A stretch of 64,000 bases of DNA. It comes from M3007 sp041392625. GTDB taxonomy: Bacteria; Bacteroidota; Bacteroidia; Chitinophagales; Saprospiraceae. The position numbers were made by a program, and so were the translations under genes. The stretch is from NCBI GenBank assembly GCA_041392625.1, contig JAWKLR010000006.1, positions 124,001 through 188,000 on the forward strand, given 5' to 3'. Each line of letters begins with the position of its first letter. Position 1 is the first letter of the stretch. The notes below the pieces were generated by a model. That model was not told where the DNA came from. It searched no databases and saw only the letters and a program-made list of their open reading frames with translations. Of the stretch, positions 45,550-54,198 are shown one piece after another.

Positions 45550-46458
45550 ATGATTAGAATAATCATATTAGTATTGATATTTCTCTTTGTGCACATCTAA
45601 GTATGTCTCAGGGTTTCCCAATTAAATCATATCTTGATAGAGACCAGCGATAATAATAGGGAATCAATGATTTGGGCGGAATACTCATTGTCAAAAACAT
45701 TGCCTCAACTACTGATGTGGATACTATAAATATTTACCCTAAGTTTTTAGACTCTACTCTTTTGAAACATCCTATGGTGTGATATTGAAGGGAAGTATTT
45801 ATATCAAGTTTCGCAATAAGGTCAAATACAGGATTAATACTGTTCAAGCTCAATCGCTTTATTTTTGATAGCATTCAAAGTTATAGTTTTGACATTTATC
45901 GAAGTTTTTCCTCCCAAAGAAACTATTTTAGACAACGGTAGTCAGCTAATTGATTTATATAATACAAAGATATTATTGGAGATAGAGGATGTAGGAGGTC
46001 CTTTTATTATGATATCTTATGTGTCAAAAGATTCACTTATTCAGCTTGTATATAACGAATCAAAAAGAGAAGTTGAATTTTGGAATTTTGAACATTTCAG
46101 GCTCTTCAATGACTACGAGCTCAAAACAGAAGACCGTCAAAGAGTTGCACGTAATAAACGGTGGAGACTAATCAATACTATTTCTGTCCCAGAAGATTTT
46201 ATTGCCCCATTTAGAGCTTACAACAAAGCAGGAATATTTCTTATTTTATCTGGAGATAATAGGCTCTATTCAGTAGTTAATAACGAATTAGTGTTTGCTT
46301 GCAACTTAAATAAAAAGGAATCACCTCCCCCCATTATTCTTATTGATAAAGAAACAAGCTCAATATTCATTGGAAGTGCAGATATTCTAGAATCAGCTAA
46401 TAAATATTTAGAAACTACTGAGATCATGAAATTATTAACACCTATTAGTATCGAATAG
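45550..46458 (+). pseudogene. Secreted protein, paralogue 3, disrupted copy
   Basis: Near copy of the gene at 46,980-47,888. The first ~340 bases contain several one-base gains or losses relative to it, mostly in homopolymers (for example ttctctttgtg against ttctcttttgtg, and cagggtttccc against caggggtttcc). From about 45,865 to the stop at 46,458 it is a single frame that keeps EVEFWNFEHFRLFNDYELK and a SGDNRLYSVVNNELVFA end. Either a decaying duplicate or an intact duplicate spoiled by homopolymer errors. Confidence 0.7.
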
Positions 46459-46521
46459 CATCACGCTTTATGTGGTTGTTAGACTACCTTGTTCTTTCTC
46501 AAAATTTTATTGATTTCCCCA

Positions 46522-46911
46522 ATGAACAATACTAAATTCGTTTTAATTTTTGCGTTGAGTTTTCAGTTAGTGACGGGAACTTGCTATGGACAAATTGATG
46601 ATATTTCGTTGTGCAAAGTGGAGTATTATCAGCCAAATGAAGATGCATCTTACTGGATAAGAATCAAAGAAGATGGCTTATCAGGAGTTGAGCTATCAGG
46701 AGAAGTATCTACAGTTGCTTGGGAAAGTACATCTGGGAACATAACAAAAAAGCCAGTTGCCTATGTTAGTGGGAGTACTGCAAGGATTGGGGCTTGCTTT
46801 AAAAAAGAAGGAACGAATAAGGTTTGTGTCTCCAATGAAACAGGAGCGGATTTACTTTTTCATGCACTCAGGAATTCTAGGTTTCCTACTATGGTATGTA
46901 TGTACTGGTAG
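46522..46911 (+). CDS. Small secreted protein with conserved module and variable tail, copy 2
   Basis: 129 residues from ATG 46,522, chosen because it starts a signal peptide (MNNTKFVLIFALSFQLVTG, cleavage after CYGQ). It then has the block shared with 43,326 (WIRIKEDGLSGVELSGEV, TARIGACFKKEGT) and a different tail (NKVCVSNETGAD then HALRNSRFPTMVCMYW). The same tail-coding DNA occurs at 45,429 without the conserved block. Function unknown; the constant-head/variable-tail pattern is notable. Confidence 0.55.
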   Translation: MNNTKFVLIFALSFQLVTGTCYGQIDDISLCKVEYYQPNEDASYWIRIKEDGLSGVELSGEVSTVAWESTSGNITKKPVAYVSGSTARIGACFKKEGTNKVCVSNETGADLLFHALRNSRFPTMVCMYW

Positions 46912-46979
46912 TAAGTAGCCCAAATACACATGCCTTTTGTTTTTTGTTATTTATTGGATCACGTACCATTTTTATCAGG

Positions 46980-47888
46980 ATGATTAGAATAATCATATTA
47001 GTATTGATATTTCTCTTTTGTGCACATCTAAGTATGTCTCAGGGGTTTCCAATTAAATCATATCTTGATAGAGACCAAAGGATAATAATAGGAATCAATG
47101 ATTCTAAAGGAACTATTCTTGTCAAGAATACCTTCTCGAGTACTGATACTTTAAAAATATACCATAAGTTTTTAGACTCTATTCTTTTGGAGCATCCTAT
47201 GGTGTGGGATATTGAGGGAAAGTATTTGTATCAAGTTTCTTCAATGAGGTCAAATACCGGATTTGCATTGTTTAAACTTAATCGATTTATTATTGACAGT
47301 ATTCAAAATTATAGTTTTGGCATCTTTCATACTTTTTCTCCTCCTAGTGGAACCATTTTAGACAAGGGCACTCAACCTATTAATCTATATAATACAAAGG
47401 TTACATTAGGAATTGAGGATGTAGGTGGCCCTTTTTTTTACGATATCATTGTGTCAAAAGATTCACTTATTCAGCTTGTATACAATGAGTCAAAAAGAGA
47501 AATTGAATTTTGGAACTTTGAACATTTCAGGCTCTTCAATGACTACGAGCTCAAAACAGAAGACCGCCAAAGAATTGCACATAGTAAACGATGGGGCTTA
47601 ATCAATACCATTCCCGCTCCAGAAAATTTTGTAGCCCCATTTAATATTTATAATCAGGATGGTAGGTACCTAATTTTATCCGGAGAGAATAAGCTTTATT
47701 CAGTAGTTAATAATGAATTGAGATTGATGGATCAATTCAAGTATAATCAGATGGACGATCTGTTGCTTTTGATTGATAAAAAAACAGATACGATATACGT
47801 AGGGAATGTGAATGCTCTGACAGCTGATTCAGAGAAATCAAGTCCTGCCACAATTGTAAAATTGCTGACTCGAATACATATTGAATAA
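46980..47888 (+). CDS. Secreted protein, tandem paralogue 4
   Basis: 302 residues from ATG 46,980, chosen because it gives a signal peptide (MIRIIILVLIFLFCAHLSMSQG). Best preserved of the family: HPMVWDIEGKYLYQVSSMRS, GIEDVGGPFFYDIIVSKDSL, EIEFWNFEHFRLFNDYELK and YLILSGENKLYSVVNNELRL. The repeated strand-turn-strand pattern suggests a small propeller or lectin-like fold, but no family is recognised. Intact template for the broken copy at 45,550. Confidence 0.7.
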   Translation: MIRIIILVLIFLFCAHLSMSQGFPIKSYLDRDQRIIIGINDSKGTILVKNTFSSTDTLKIYHKFLDSILLEHPMVWDIEGKYLYQVSSMRSNTGFALFKLNRFIIDSIQNYSFGIFHTFSPPSGTILDKGTQPINLYNTKVTLGIEDVGGPFFYDIIVSKDSLIQLVYNESKREIEFWNFEHFRLFNDYELKTEDRQRIAHSKRWGLINTIPAPENFVAPFNIYNQDGRYLILSGENKLYSVVNNELRLMDQFKYNQMDDLLLLIDKKTDTIYVGNVNALTADSEKSSPATIVKLLTRIHIE

Positions 47889-48002
47889 CACCGCCCTTCC
47901 TTTCTTTTTATGTAATAAACCCTAAAAGCGCATCTGGTTTAAGTAGGAGGCACTTGCTAACTCCAAACGCTGGATGTATTTCTTGTCAATAACCCCAAAC
48001 CT

Positions 48003-48302
48003 ATGCAAAAATCAATCTTGATATTCTTTGGGAACCTCCTGTTCTCATGCGGTCTTATCGCCCAAATCACCTATGTCGAGCCGTTCGATTATTTCCGTCC
48101 TGTTTTTTATTCGGAGCAAAAGGGTCTGGTTGAAGTATTTGATCCAAACTCAAATCATAAAATTGGTACGCTTGATCTTGTAGCAATCAATCCGTTTGGA
48201 AATCTTGACATCCCGATTGAAACGCTCGATGATGAGTTTGGAAGGATGATCTCATCATTGGTCACTAATAAACGAGGAAAAGGTAATTCAAAAATGTATT
48301 AG
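48003..48302 (+). CDS. Short secreted protein or N-terminal fragment
   Basis: 99 residues with a signal peptide (ILIFFGNLLFSCGLIAQ, about 5-21). It ends at a TAG and is followed after 39 bases by an open frame on the same strand that has no signal peptide (48,342). The two may be halves of one exported protein broken by a mutation or indel. No family recognised. Confidence 0.45.
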   Translation: MQKSILIFFGNLLFSCGLIAQITYVEPFDYFRPVFYSEQKGLVEVFDPNSNHKIGTLDLVAINPFGNLDIPIETLDDEFGRMISSLVTNKRGKGNSKMY

Positions 48303-48341
48303 CAAAGAGGAACTCTTTTAAACTTAAAATGCTTTAATATA

Positions 48342-48836
48342 ATGGGAGTAGGGCTAGTTATTTGGAGTAAAACTCCAGTGCATCAAAAAGAAATACTGAT
48401 GGATATGGTTGAAGCTGCCTATGATGGCTGTCTTCTGTTTCAATTGCAAGGATATAAAACATATGATCGTAAGGGGGATACGTTATTTGCTCCCGGAGAG
48501 TTCGTCTTGCAAAATGAGAATCCGAGTCGTTCCTTCATGGTTTTTTATATTTGTAATTTTGATGATCAACAAAGTGGGAAATGTGAATGGGTAGATACCA
48601 AGTTTATCACCGTAAAAAATGAGACAATTGTAGAACCATTGCTTTATAGATTAGCAGTTTCTGAGGATGCAGATTTTGATATATCTTATTATTTCGCCTA
48701 TCATTATTTGAAGAAAAACCAAGAACAATTTCTTTCCTTTTCTGAATATTTGCTAACCTGGGACATGATGAATAAAGCATTTGCAGATGGTTTTACAGAA
48801 AATTGGTACACAAGGCTTCAAGATGAAAATAAGTAG
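48342..48836 (+). CDS. Hypothetical protein, possible C-terminal half of 48,003 gene
   Basis: 164 residues, no signal peptide, mixed alpha/beta (GCLLFQLQGYKTYDRKGDTLF; a helical end FLSFSEYLLTWDMMNKAF). Lies just before the first orphan toxin fragment. Family unknown. Either an independent cytoplasmic protein or the continuation of the preceding signal-peptide gene. Confidence 0.45.
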   Translation: MGVGLVIWSKTPVHQKEILMDMVEAAYDGCLLFQLQGYKTYDRKGDTLFAPGEFVLQNENPSRSFMVFYICNFDDQQSGKCEWVDTKFITVKNETIVEPLLYRLAVSEDADFDISYYFAYHYLKKNQEQFLSFSEYLLTWDMMNKAFADGFTENWYTRLQDENK

Positions 48837-48862
48837 GCAGGCAATCCGATAGCCCCCAACAA

Positions 48863-48900
48863 TCATTCTCGCACATACAAATACAACTGCAGCTCCGGGG
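48863..48900 (-). repeat. Copy of GT39 3' end (short)
   Basis: About 38 bases match the last codons of the GT39 gene at 54,199 (region around gcacatacaaatacaactgc), with one or two differences, then change abruptly to a toxin-type reading frame. Confidence 0.75.
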
Positions 48901-49070
48901 TGGTCGGAAATCGATCATGGATGCGGCTAAAAAACGCCACAATTGACGACATTCTACCACAATGGAATATTCAATTTACCGCTGGTGTAGTTAACCCTCC
49001 CAAACATGCAAATTTGGTTTCTAAAATTTTTTATGTTGGCCCTGATGGGGTGATTCATCAATTATATTAA
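48901..49070 (+). pseudogene. Orphan polymorphic-toxin C-terminal tail
   Basis: An open frame with no start runs VVGNRSWMRLKNATIDDILP, then WNIQFTAGVVNPPKHA and VSKIFYVGPDGVIHQLY, stopping at 49,070, 7 bases before the ATG of the next gene. A short C-terminal tail joined to a foreign 5' sequence and directly followed by a small gene is the usual look of an orphan toxin tip with its immunity gene. The toxin family is not recognised. Confidence 0.5.
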
Positions 49071-49077
49071 ATTTATT

Positions 49078-49755
49078 ATGAGTCATGATACTAAAATTCC
49101 AATTTTTCTAAAGGATTACCTATGTATTTATAATTCTGGAAGTGTTATGTGTGGACAGGAGGTTAAGATTCACATATATATTTCTAACCAGGATTATAAT
49201 AAGATTCGCCATACTCCGAATAATAATTTTTTTTTGAATATTTGGAGTTTGGCGGTAAAGTATATGGGAATATCTTATAATCCACGTTGGGACCCAGATG
49301 ATGCTGTGGGAGATAGAGACCCTGAGTTTGTTTTGGCACAGCCAAAGGATGATAAACTATTTTTTCTGGAAGGGGAATATGATGTAAAAGTTTATCACTA
49401 TGACCCTGATACAGAACAACTTGGGCAATGCATTCTTCCAGGTTCTGCATTTATGTTTGTGTATATGATGCCAATGCGAATAATTACATTTACATTCTTC
49501 TTTCAACTATTTACGAACCATATTGAAAGCGTTCGGAAGGATTTGCTACCCAAAGACTACCTTTACTTTGAGCCAGCAGCTAAACTGAATAGAAAGGCAA
49601 TCCGCAGTTTTACAAAGGCTGTCAAGGAATTGTATCCAGATGCACTCATAGAATTTTTTGTTCAAAAATGCTCCATATCTGCCCGCGATGATTTCGGTTT
49701 TTTAGAAGATGCCGAATTGGATGGGTATTTGAATCTGGGAGCGGAACAAAAGTGA
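49078..49755 (+). CDS. Candidate immunity protein for orphan toxin tail
   Basis: 225 residues, no signal peptide. Acidic, mixed alpha/beta (HIYISNQDYNKIRH; a hydrophobic stretch MFVYMMPMRIITFTFFFQLF near 122-141; an acidic end). Starts 7 bases after the stop of the toxin-tail fragment, the expected place for an immunity gene. No family recognised, so the role rests on position only. Confidence 0.5.
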   Translation: MSHDTKIPIFLKDYLCIYNSGSVMCGQEVKIHIYISNQDYNKIRHTPNNNFFLNIWSLAVKYMGISYNPRWDPDDAVGDRDPEFVLAQPKDDKLFFLEGEYDVKVYHYDPDTEQLGQCILPGSAFMFVYMMPMRIITFTFFFQLFTNHIESVRKDLLPKDYLYFEPAAKLNRKAIRSFTKAVKELYPDALIEFFVQKCSISARDDFGFLEDAELDGYLNLGAEQK

Positions 49756-49833
49756 AAGGAATGCTAAATAATAGATGCATCAATAGCACGATTGATCCAT
49801 ACCTAACAATACAAAAGTGAATCCTGTGAAACC

Positions 49834-51378
49834 ATGAAACCCATTTTCGCCCATAAAGAAAAACTATTTGCCGGAATTACATTTCCTCAAAAAGTATGGA
49901 ACCTGGAGGCAGAAGGTTTGATTGGCATTAGTCATTATGTCTCAAGCAGGGATAAAGACCGGAGGGGGGAGAACATGTTGTTTCTATATCACAAAGATGA
50001 TCTGTACAACGCACGGTATACCTGTCGATGTGGATATTTGATTGAGCATATCTTGCATCTGGTTGATCAAAAAGCAATGTTAATATCAACAGGTCAGTAC
50101 GACGGAGGGTTATCTTATGAAGGCGAATTGATATTGTGGAGCTACCTCGAAGGGGAGATCACCGTTCAACAGAAGGGCAGGCATTTCTTATCTTGTGAGT
50201 ACACCGATTATAGCAGGATCAAAACCAACGTAATGCCTCAAGACGATCAAGAGGCAGAGGAAGGGTACGCCGAAATTCACTCCTATTTGCTTCCACATCC
50301 GTTGCAGGCATTTCAATTTGTACAAGACCTTGATCTCCTATCGAGGCAGTTGATCAAACTAAATTACCCGAATCGGTATGAGGAGAGCAATAAGGCTGTA
50401 AATCAAATGAGGCTACTAGCAAATAGTCCTGGATGGCGGCCTTCTGGTCCAATTATGCAGGTCGTTGTAGTAAAATCAATTGTAGTTGCTGCTGTGGGGA
50501 ATTTTGGCTTAAAATTGTTTAACGACCGGTTAAACCTTATAAGTGAGAAATATCTTGGGTTTGGCCATCCCCGAGATTTATTAAAATTTGGGGATAAGGT
50601 GCTGTTAAACTATGTTGTATCACCGACTCAAAAAACGGGTTCTCGGCTGTGTTCCCAAATTTATTTGTGGTCTTATGAGAAAAGTGAGATAGAACTGGTT
50701 ATTGAGTGGTATCAATGCTCCGTATCGATTCTTGAGAATAAATATCTATTGTTATATGCAATTGATTTGAATGTGTCCAGAGGGATACATGAGGCCATTG
50801 TAATTAATCTTGAGCATGGTGAAATGAGTGGGACTACCATTGAACCCAGGTTTCTTTTTTTTAAAAATCAAGGAGTTTCCGCAAGTGCATATGCACTTCA
50901 TTTTACGAGTGCCCTGGGGGTGAGCATGGTTTCAGTTAGCCCTGAATTGGTCCAAGATACCTTGGTTGAGTTTAAGCCAAAATTTGATGTGAAGTATATA
51001 AACCTAGGCTTTGTAATAGACCATTTGTTTGTCTTCAATGGGGTAAAAGCTGCATCCTTTGCTTGGGAAAGTGAGTACTTTATTTGCGTATACAATATTC
51101 AAACCAAGGAAGTCCGTCAATTGTGTACTTATAAAGATGAATACGAAGAAATAGAAGTGATAAAAAGGGGTGGTGAATATTTCGTTTTCGCACTGACAAA
51201 GGAAAATGAACTGGATGTTATATCCATTCAGACAGGTAAATTATCAGAACGAATAGATGTATCTAATTTTGGTGTCAATGAAGCAATTTCATTCGTTATT
51301 GATGACGACGACCTGGTGTTAGGGACACGTTACGGTGATGTCTTCCGAATGCCTCAGTATTTAAAAGCAGAGACGTAG
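49834..51378 (+). CDS. Large hypothetical protein, propeller-like
   Basis: 514 residues, no signal peptide or membrane helix. Repeating beta-strand pattern (AMLISTGQYDGGLSYEGELILWSY, VVVAAVGNFGLKLFNDRLNLI, GEYFVFALTKENELDVISIQTGKL, DDLVLGTRYGDVFRM) suggests a WD40/quinoprotein-like beta-propeller without strict WD motifs. Sits inside the first toxin cassette after the immunity candidate. Could be a second immunity protein or a cassette passenger. No family recognised. Confidence 0.55.
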   Translation: MKPIFAHKEKLFAGITFPQKVWNLEAEGLIGISHYVSSRDKDRRGENMLFLYHKDDLYNARYTCRCGYLIEHILHLVDQKAMLISTGQYDGGLSYEGELILWSYLEGEITVQQKGRHFLSCEYTDYSRIKTNVMPQDDQEAEEGYAEIHSYLLPHPLQAFQFVQDLDLLSRQLIKLNYPNRYEESNKAVNQMRLLANSPGWRPSGPIMQVVVVKSIVVAAVGNFGLKLFNDRLNLISEKYLGFGHPRDLLKFGDKVLLNYVVSPTQKTGSRLCSQIYLWSYEKSEIELVIEWYQCSVSILENKYLLLYAIDLNVSRGIHEAIVINLEHGEMSGTTIEPRFLFFKNQGVSASAYALHFTSALGVSMVSVSPELVQDTLVEFKPKFDVKYINLGFVIDHLFVFNGVKAASFAWESEYFICVYNIQTKEVRQLCTYKDEYEEIEVIKRGGEYFVFALTKENELDVISIQTGKLSERIDVSNFGVNEAISFVIDDDDLVLGTRYGDVFRMPQYLKAET

Positions 51379-51420
51379 ATAGTTTCAATTGTGGTTTACA
51401 TGGTTTATCTGAATCCCCCC

Positions 51421-51526
51421 ACTCACTCCCGCAAATACAAATACAACTGCATCTCCGGGTAATCGGTCTGCAAGGTATCGACGAGGGTGCCTTTGAAATC
51501 GGGGTATTCGTGGGGGCTGACCAGAT
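51421..51526 (-). repeat. Copy of GT39 3' end, about 106 bp
   Basis: Read on the minus strand this encodes YLVSPHEYPDFKGTLVD and TDYPEMQLYLYLRE with a stop, matching the last ~35 codons of the GT39 gene at 54,199 with a few substitutions. At 51,527 it joins the pre-Hint toxin sequence. Confidence 0.85.
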
Positions 51527-51655
51527 ACCGTTGTCCGCCTATGGCCAAGTTTAATTGATTCCCGCCTGATACAACCCTCATTCAATGAGAATGAAACGAT
51601 TCGGCGGATTTTTAGGCTCATAGCACAATGTTCCAACCGTTGTAGAGGGCGTTAA
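51521..51655 (+). pseudogene. Toxin-gene fragment (pre-Hint region)
   Basis: Plus-strand frame TVVRLWPSLIDSRLIQP, then NENETIRRIFRLIAQC, stop at 51,653-51,655. Its first 78 bases (51,527-51,604) are almost identical to 52,748-52,825, where the same frame continues into the Hint domain. Here it diverges after NENETIR and stops, so only a stub of the toxin remains before the next gene. Confidence 0.6.
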
Positions 51656-51675
51656 CTGGCTGTAAAATAATTACA

Positions 51676-52164
51676 ATGGAAATAACACAATTTCTTTACA
51701 ATTTTGAAGGCTCATTTGATTTCAATGGTATTCTACATCGGATTATAGACTTGAGATCGTTTGTTAGTATCTCTCATTCTGAACTTGATGAGAATCCTGT
51801 TGAATTTATTATAACCTTCCAAGGTTTAATTTGCAAAATGTATAGGGGGAGTTATGTTATGGAGTTAGATGGAGATGTTGTGTTCGGGTTGAAACTGATA
51901 GAAAAGATCTTTATCAATTTAGAATTTAACTCAAATTTGTATTTAAATACGCATGGAACAATAATTGCTTCCCCGGAGTATGAAATAAAGCCCCCATTTA
52001 TTGCTAGAAAACTAGCTAGTCATATTGATAAAATAAATCAATACGACTTCGTTATGGAATTAATGAATGGCAATCAACAGGTAATGGATAAAGTACGAAT
52101 TCTCTCTATCCTAGAGCCTGTGGACTCTAAGGCTTTTATCAAATTAGAAACATTTATCAATTAG
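51676..52164 (+). CDS. Hypothetical protein, candidate immunity
   Basis: 162 residues, no signal peptide, AT-rich. Strand-rich first half (EFIITFQGLICKMYRG) and a helical end. Starts 20 bases after the stop of the toxin stub, so an immunity role is plausible by position. No family recognised. Confidence 0.5.
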   Translation: MEITQFLYNFEGSFDFNGILHRIIDLRSFVSISHSELDENPVEFIITFQGLICKMYRGSYVMELDGDVVFGLKLIEKIFINLEFNSNLYLNTHGTIIASPEYEIKPPFIARKLASHIDKINQYDFVMELMNGNQQVMDKVRILSILEPVDSKAFIKLETFIN

Positions 52165-52178
52165 ATCCTTAGATTAAA

Positions 52179-52613
52179 ATGGCAAGTTCTTGGTACATCT
52201 CAAAAGAGAAAAGAAAAAACATTTTTTACGATTCCAACATCCCTCCAATTGATATCGAGAAATGGAGAGCGGTAGTGGAAAATGATGGTACACTTTTTTG
52301 GTTTGAAGATACCGCCCTTGGAAAAGAATCTTTTGAATCACCAATAGCTTCAGGAAATACAAAAATTAAAAAAAAGAATGCCCATTTTGATTTGGACAAA
52401 GGGTTTGGCCATTGGAAAGTTCAATTTAATTACAACATTGAACATGGCTTCATCTGGATCATGGAAACAAGAACGTCACTTAGGCGCATTGAAAAATATT
52501 ATGAATTAGCCCAAAAACTAGAGGCAAAACTGTTTAAGAATAAAACCTGGATAAATGAAGAGCGAATGCAGAAGATTCGAGATAAGTATGATCAAAAAAA
52601 GAACGATAAATAG
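52179..52613 (+). CDS. Hypothetical protein, candidate immunity
   Basis: 144 residues, Lys/Glu-rich, no signal peptide (MASSWYISKEKRKNIFYD; a KKKNAHFDLDKGFGHWKVQF segment; a charged helical C-terminus). 14 bases after the previous gene, thus same transcript. Family unknown. Confidence 0.5.
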   Translation: MASSWYISKEKRKNIFYDSNIPPIDIEKWRAVVENDGTLFWFEDTALGKESFESPIASGNTKIKKKNAHFDLDKGFGHWKVQFNYNIEHGFIWIMETRTSLRRIEKYYELAQKLEAKLFKNKTWINEERMQKIRDKYDQKKNDK

Positions 52614-52641
52614 ATATTGCATAGTCTGAAGGTTGAGCTCC

Positions 52642-52747
52642 ACTCACTCCCGCACATACAAATACAACTGTAGCTCGGGGTAATCAGTCTGGAGGGTATC
52701 GACGAGGGTGCCTTTGAAATTGGGGTACTCGTGGGGACTGACCAGGT
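52642..52747 (-). repeat. Copy of GT39 3' end, about 106 bp
   Basis: Second long copy of the last ~35 codons of the GT39 gene, followed at 52,748 by the same 78-base pre-Hint segment as at 51,527. The junction is in the same place in both copies, so they come from one ancestral fusion. Confidence 0.85.
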
Positions 52748-53629
52748 ACCGTTGTCCGCCTATGGCCAAGTTTAATTGATTCCCGCCTGATACAACCCTC
52801 ATCCAATGAGAATGAAACGATTCGGCCGATTACGGGTTGGCTTCAGCGCGAGGCTGCGCTTGTAAAGGATTACTGTTTTGAGAATGGAGACACAATCAGT
52901 TCTACCCCCAACCACCTGTTTTATTCTGTAAAAAGAAACCGCTATCTTGCAATAGATTCTTTTGAAATTGGTGACCTCGTTCAATTACTCGACCAATCCC
53001 AAACCCGATTAGTAAATAAAGTAAACCGGAAAGAAGGCCCTGAAACAGTCTATAACCTCGAAGTCTGGCGCGACCATAATTATTTTGTGGGAGAGGATGG
53101 GGTGCTGGTGCATAATAACTGTATATCTGAATTAGAAGATTACATTAGGCGGGTTTCTGGGAGGCCAAATTGGAGAATGAATAAGCCCCCTGATCTAGTG
53201 CCAGACTCAAAAATTGATTGTCAAAACTGTACACAATCAATAGTAAGGAATGGGCAAAAGATATATTTTGACGGAAATGATTTTCCTGTCTTTGAAGAAT
53301 TTGCAGCAAAAGGGGAGTTGAATGATCAAGTTATTCGTTATGATAGTCCTGACTTGAAGGGGTATATTGGATCTGATTCATCTTATCCGGATAAGGCTTT
53401 TGCTTCTAATTGGTTAGACTCTGTTAAATCACAATATGGAAATAATATTGTAGTCAAGAGCAATGGACAAGTTGAAGTGGGTGGGCTAACTTACACATGG
53501 CACCATCATCAAAATGGAACTACAATGTTTCTCGTTCCTTCAAATATTCACAATATAATTCAGCATACTGGTGCTGGGGCGTTGATTAAGTATGGACTTA
53601 AAGGAGCCTTTAATGACCCAATATTTTAA
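52742..53629 (+). pseudogene. Polymorphic toxin C-terminus: Hint domain + WHH-type nuclease tip, no start
   Basis: The open frame begins after a TGA at 52,739 and has no start codon of its own, so the N-terminal delivery part is lost. It reads a pre-Hint segment, then a Hint (intein-like) autoprotease end: STPNHLFYSVKRN, ETVYNLEVWRDHNYFVGEDG, VLVHNNC. After HNN comes the toxin tip, with YTWHHHQNGTTMFLVPSNIH and a final HTGAGALIKYG. The WHH plus later histidines match the WHH clade of HNH/EndoVII nuclease toxins. The next gene is a SUKH-type immunity protein, the usual partner. As it stands it is an orphan cassette that could be expressed only after recombination with an intact toxin gene. Confidence 0.8.
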
Positions 53630-53630
53630 T

Positions 53631-54182
53631 ATGAAAAAAAGAAAATCATTGTGGCTCAAAGGAATGGATTTCTTTGATTTGCGAATTGAGAGCGTAGATA
53701 ATGAACTAGACCAAATCTCTAAATTGGTCAATTCACAAATTCCAATTGAAGTAATTGGGTACTTTAACAAGTATAAGCCAATCGATGTTGATGATAATAG
53801 ATTTTACGAAGATTCGGAAGATGTAGGTCAATTGAGGTTTATTATCTTTCAAAAGGAAAATACTAGTAAATTTGTTCAGGTAGGTTATTTTTATAACCCT
53901 ATTGAAATCATTTCTAAAATAGAAACTATGAGTGATTCAGTATGGGGGAATTTATATAATAAGCTTAAAATTATCCCAATAGCTGAGAATGAAGCAAGCC
54001 CCTATGGAGACATTGTATTGAGCCTTTCTCAGAATTCCATTGGCAAAATATATAATATATTAGATTATCAAGATACTTTGATTGACGATGAGTCACTCAT
54101 CGCAAACAATATAATAGAGTATATTGAGGGTGTCCACATAATCTCTGCTGATGAATTTAATCGATGGTATATGGACAAATAA
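53631..54182 (+). CDS. SUKH (SMI1/KNR4) family immunity protein
   Basis: 183 residues from ATG 53,631, 1 base after the toxin stop; in-frame ATGs at 53,592 and 53,613 lie inside the toxin gene and are less likely. The SUKH pattern is visible: IPIEVIGYFNKYKP near the N-terminus, a middle strand (LRFIIFQKEN), and the signature KLKIIPIAENEASPYGDIVL near 120-140, then a helical end. SUKH proteins bind and neutralise nuclease toxins, often of the WHH and related HNH groups. Together with the preceding tip this gives a complete toxin-immunity pair. Confidence 0.8.
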   Translation: MKKRKSLWLKGMDFFDLRIESVDNELDQISKLVNSQIPIEVIGYFNKYKPIDVDDNRFYEDSEDVGQLRFIIFQKENTSKFVQVGYFYNPIEIISKIETMSDSVWGNLYNKLKIIPIAENEASPYGDIVLSLSQNSIGKIYNILDYQDTLIDDESLIANNIIEYIEGVHIISADEFNRWYMDK

Positions 54183-54198
54183 TTTTAATCCCCCCCAC

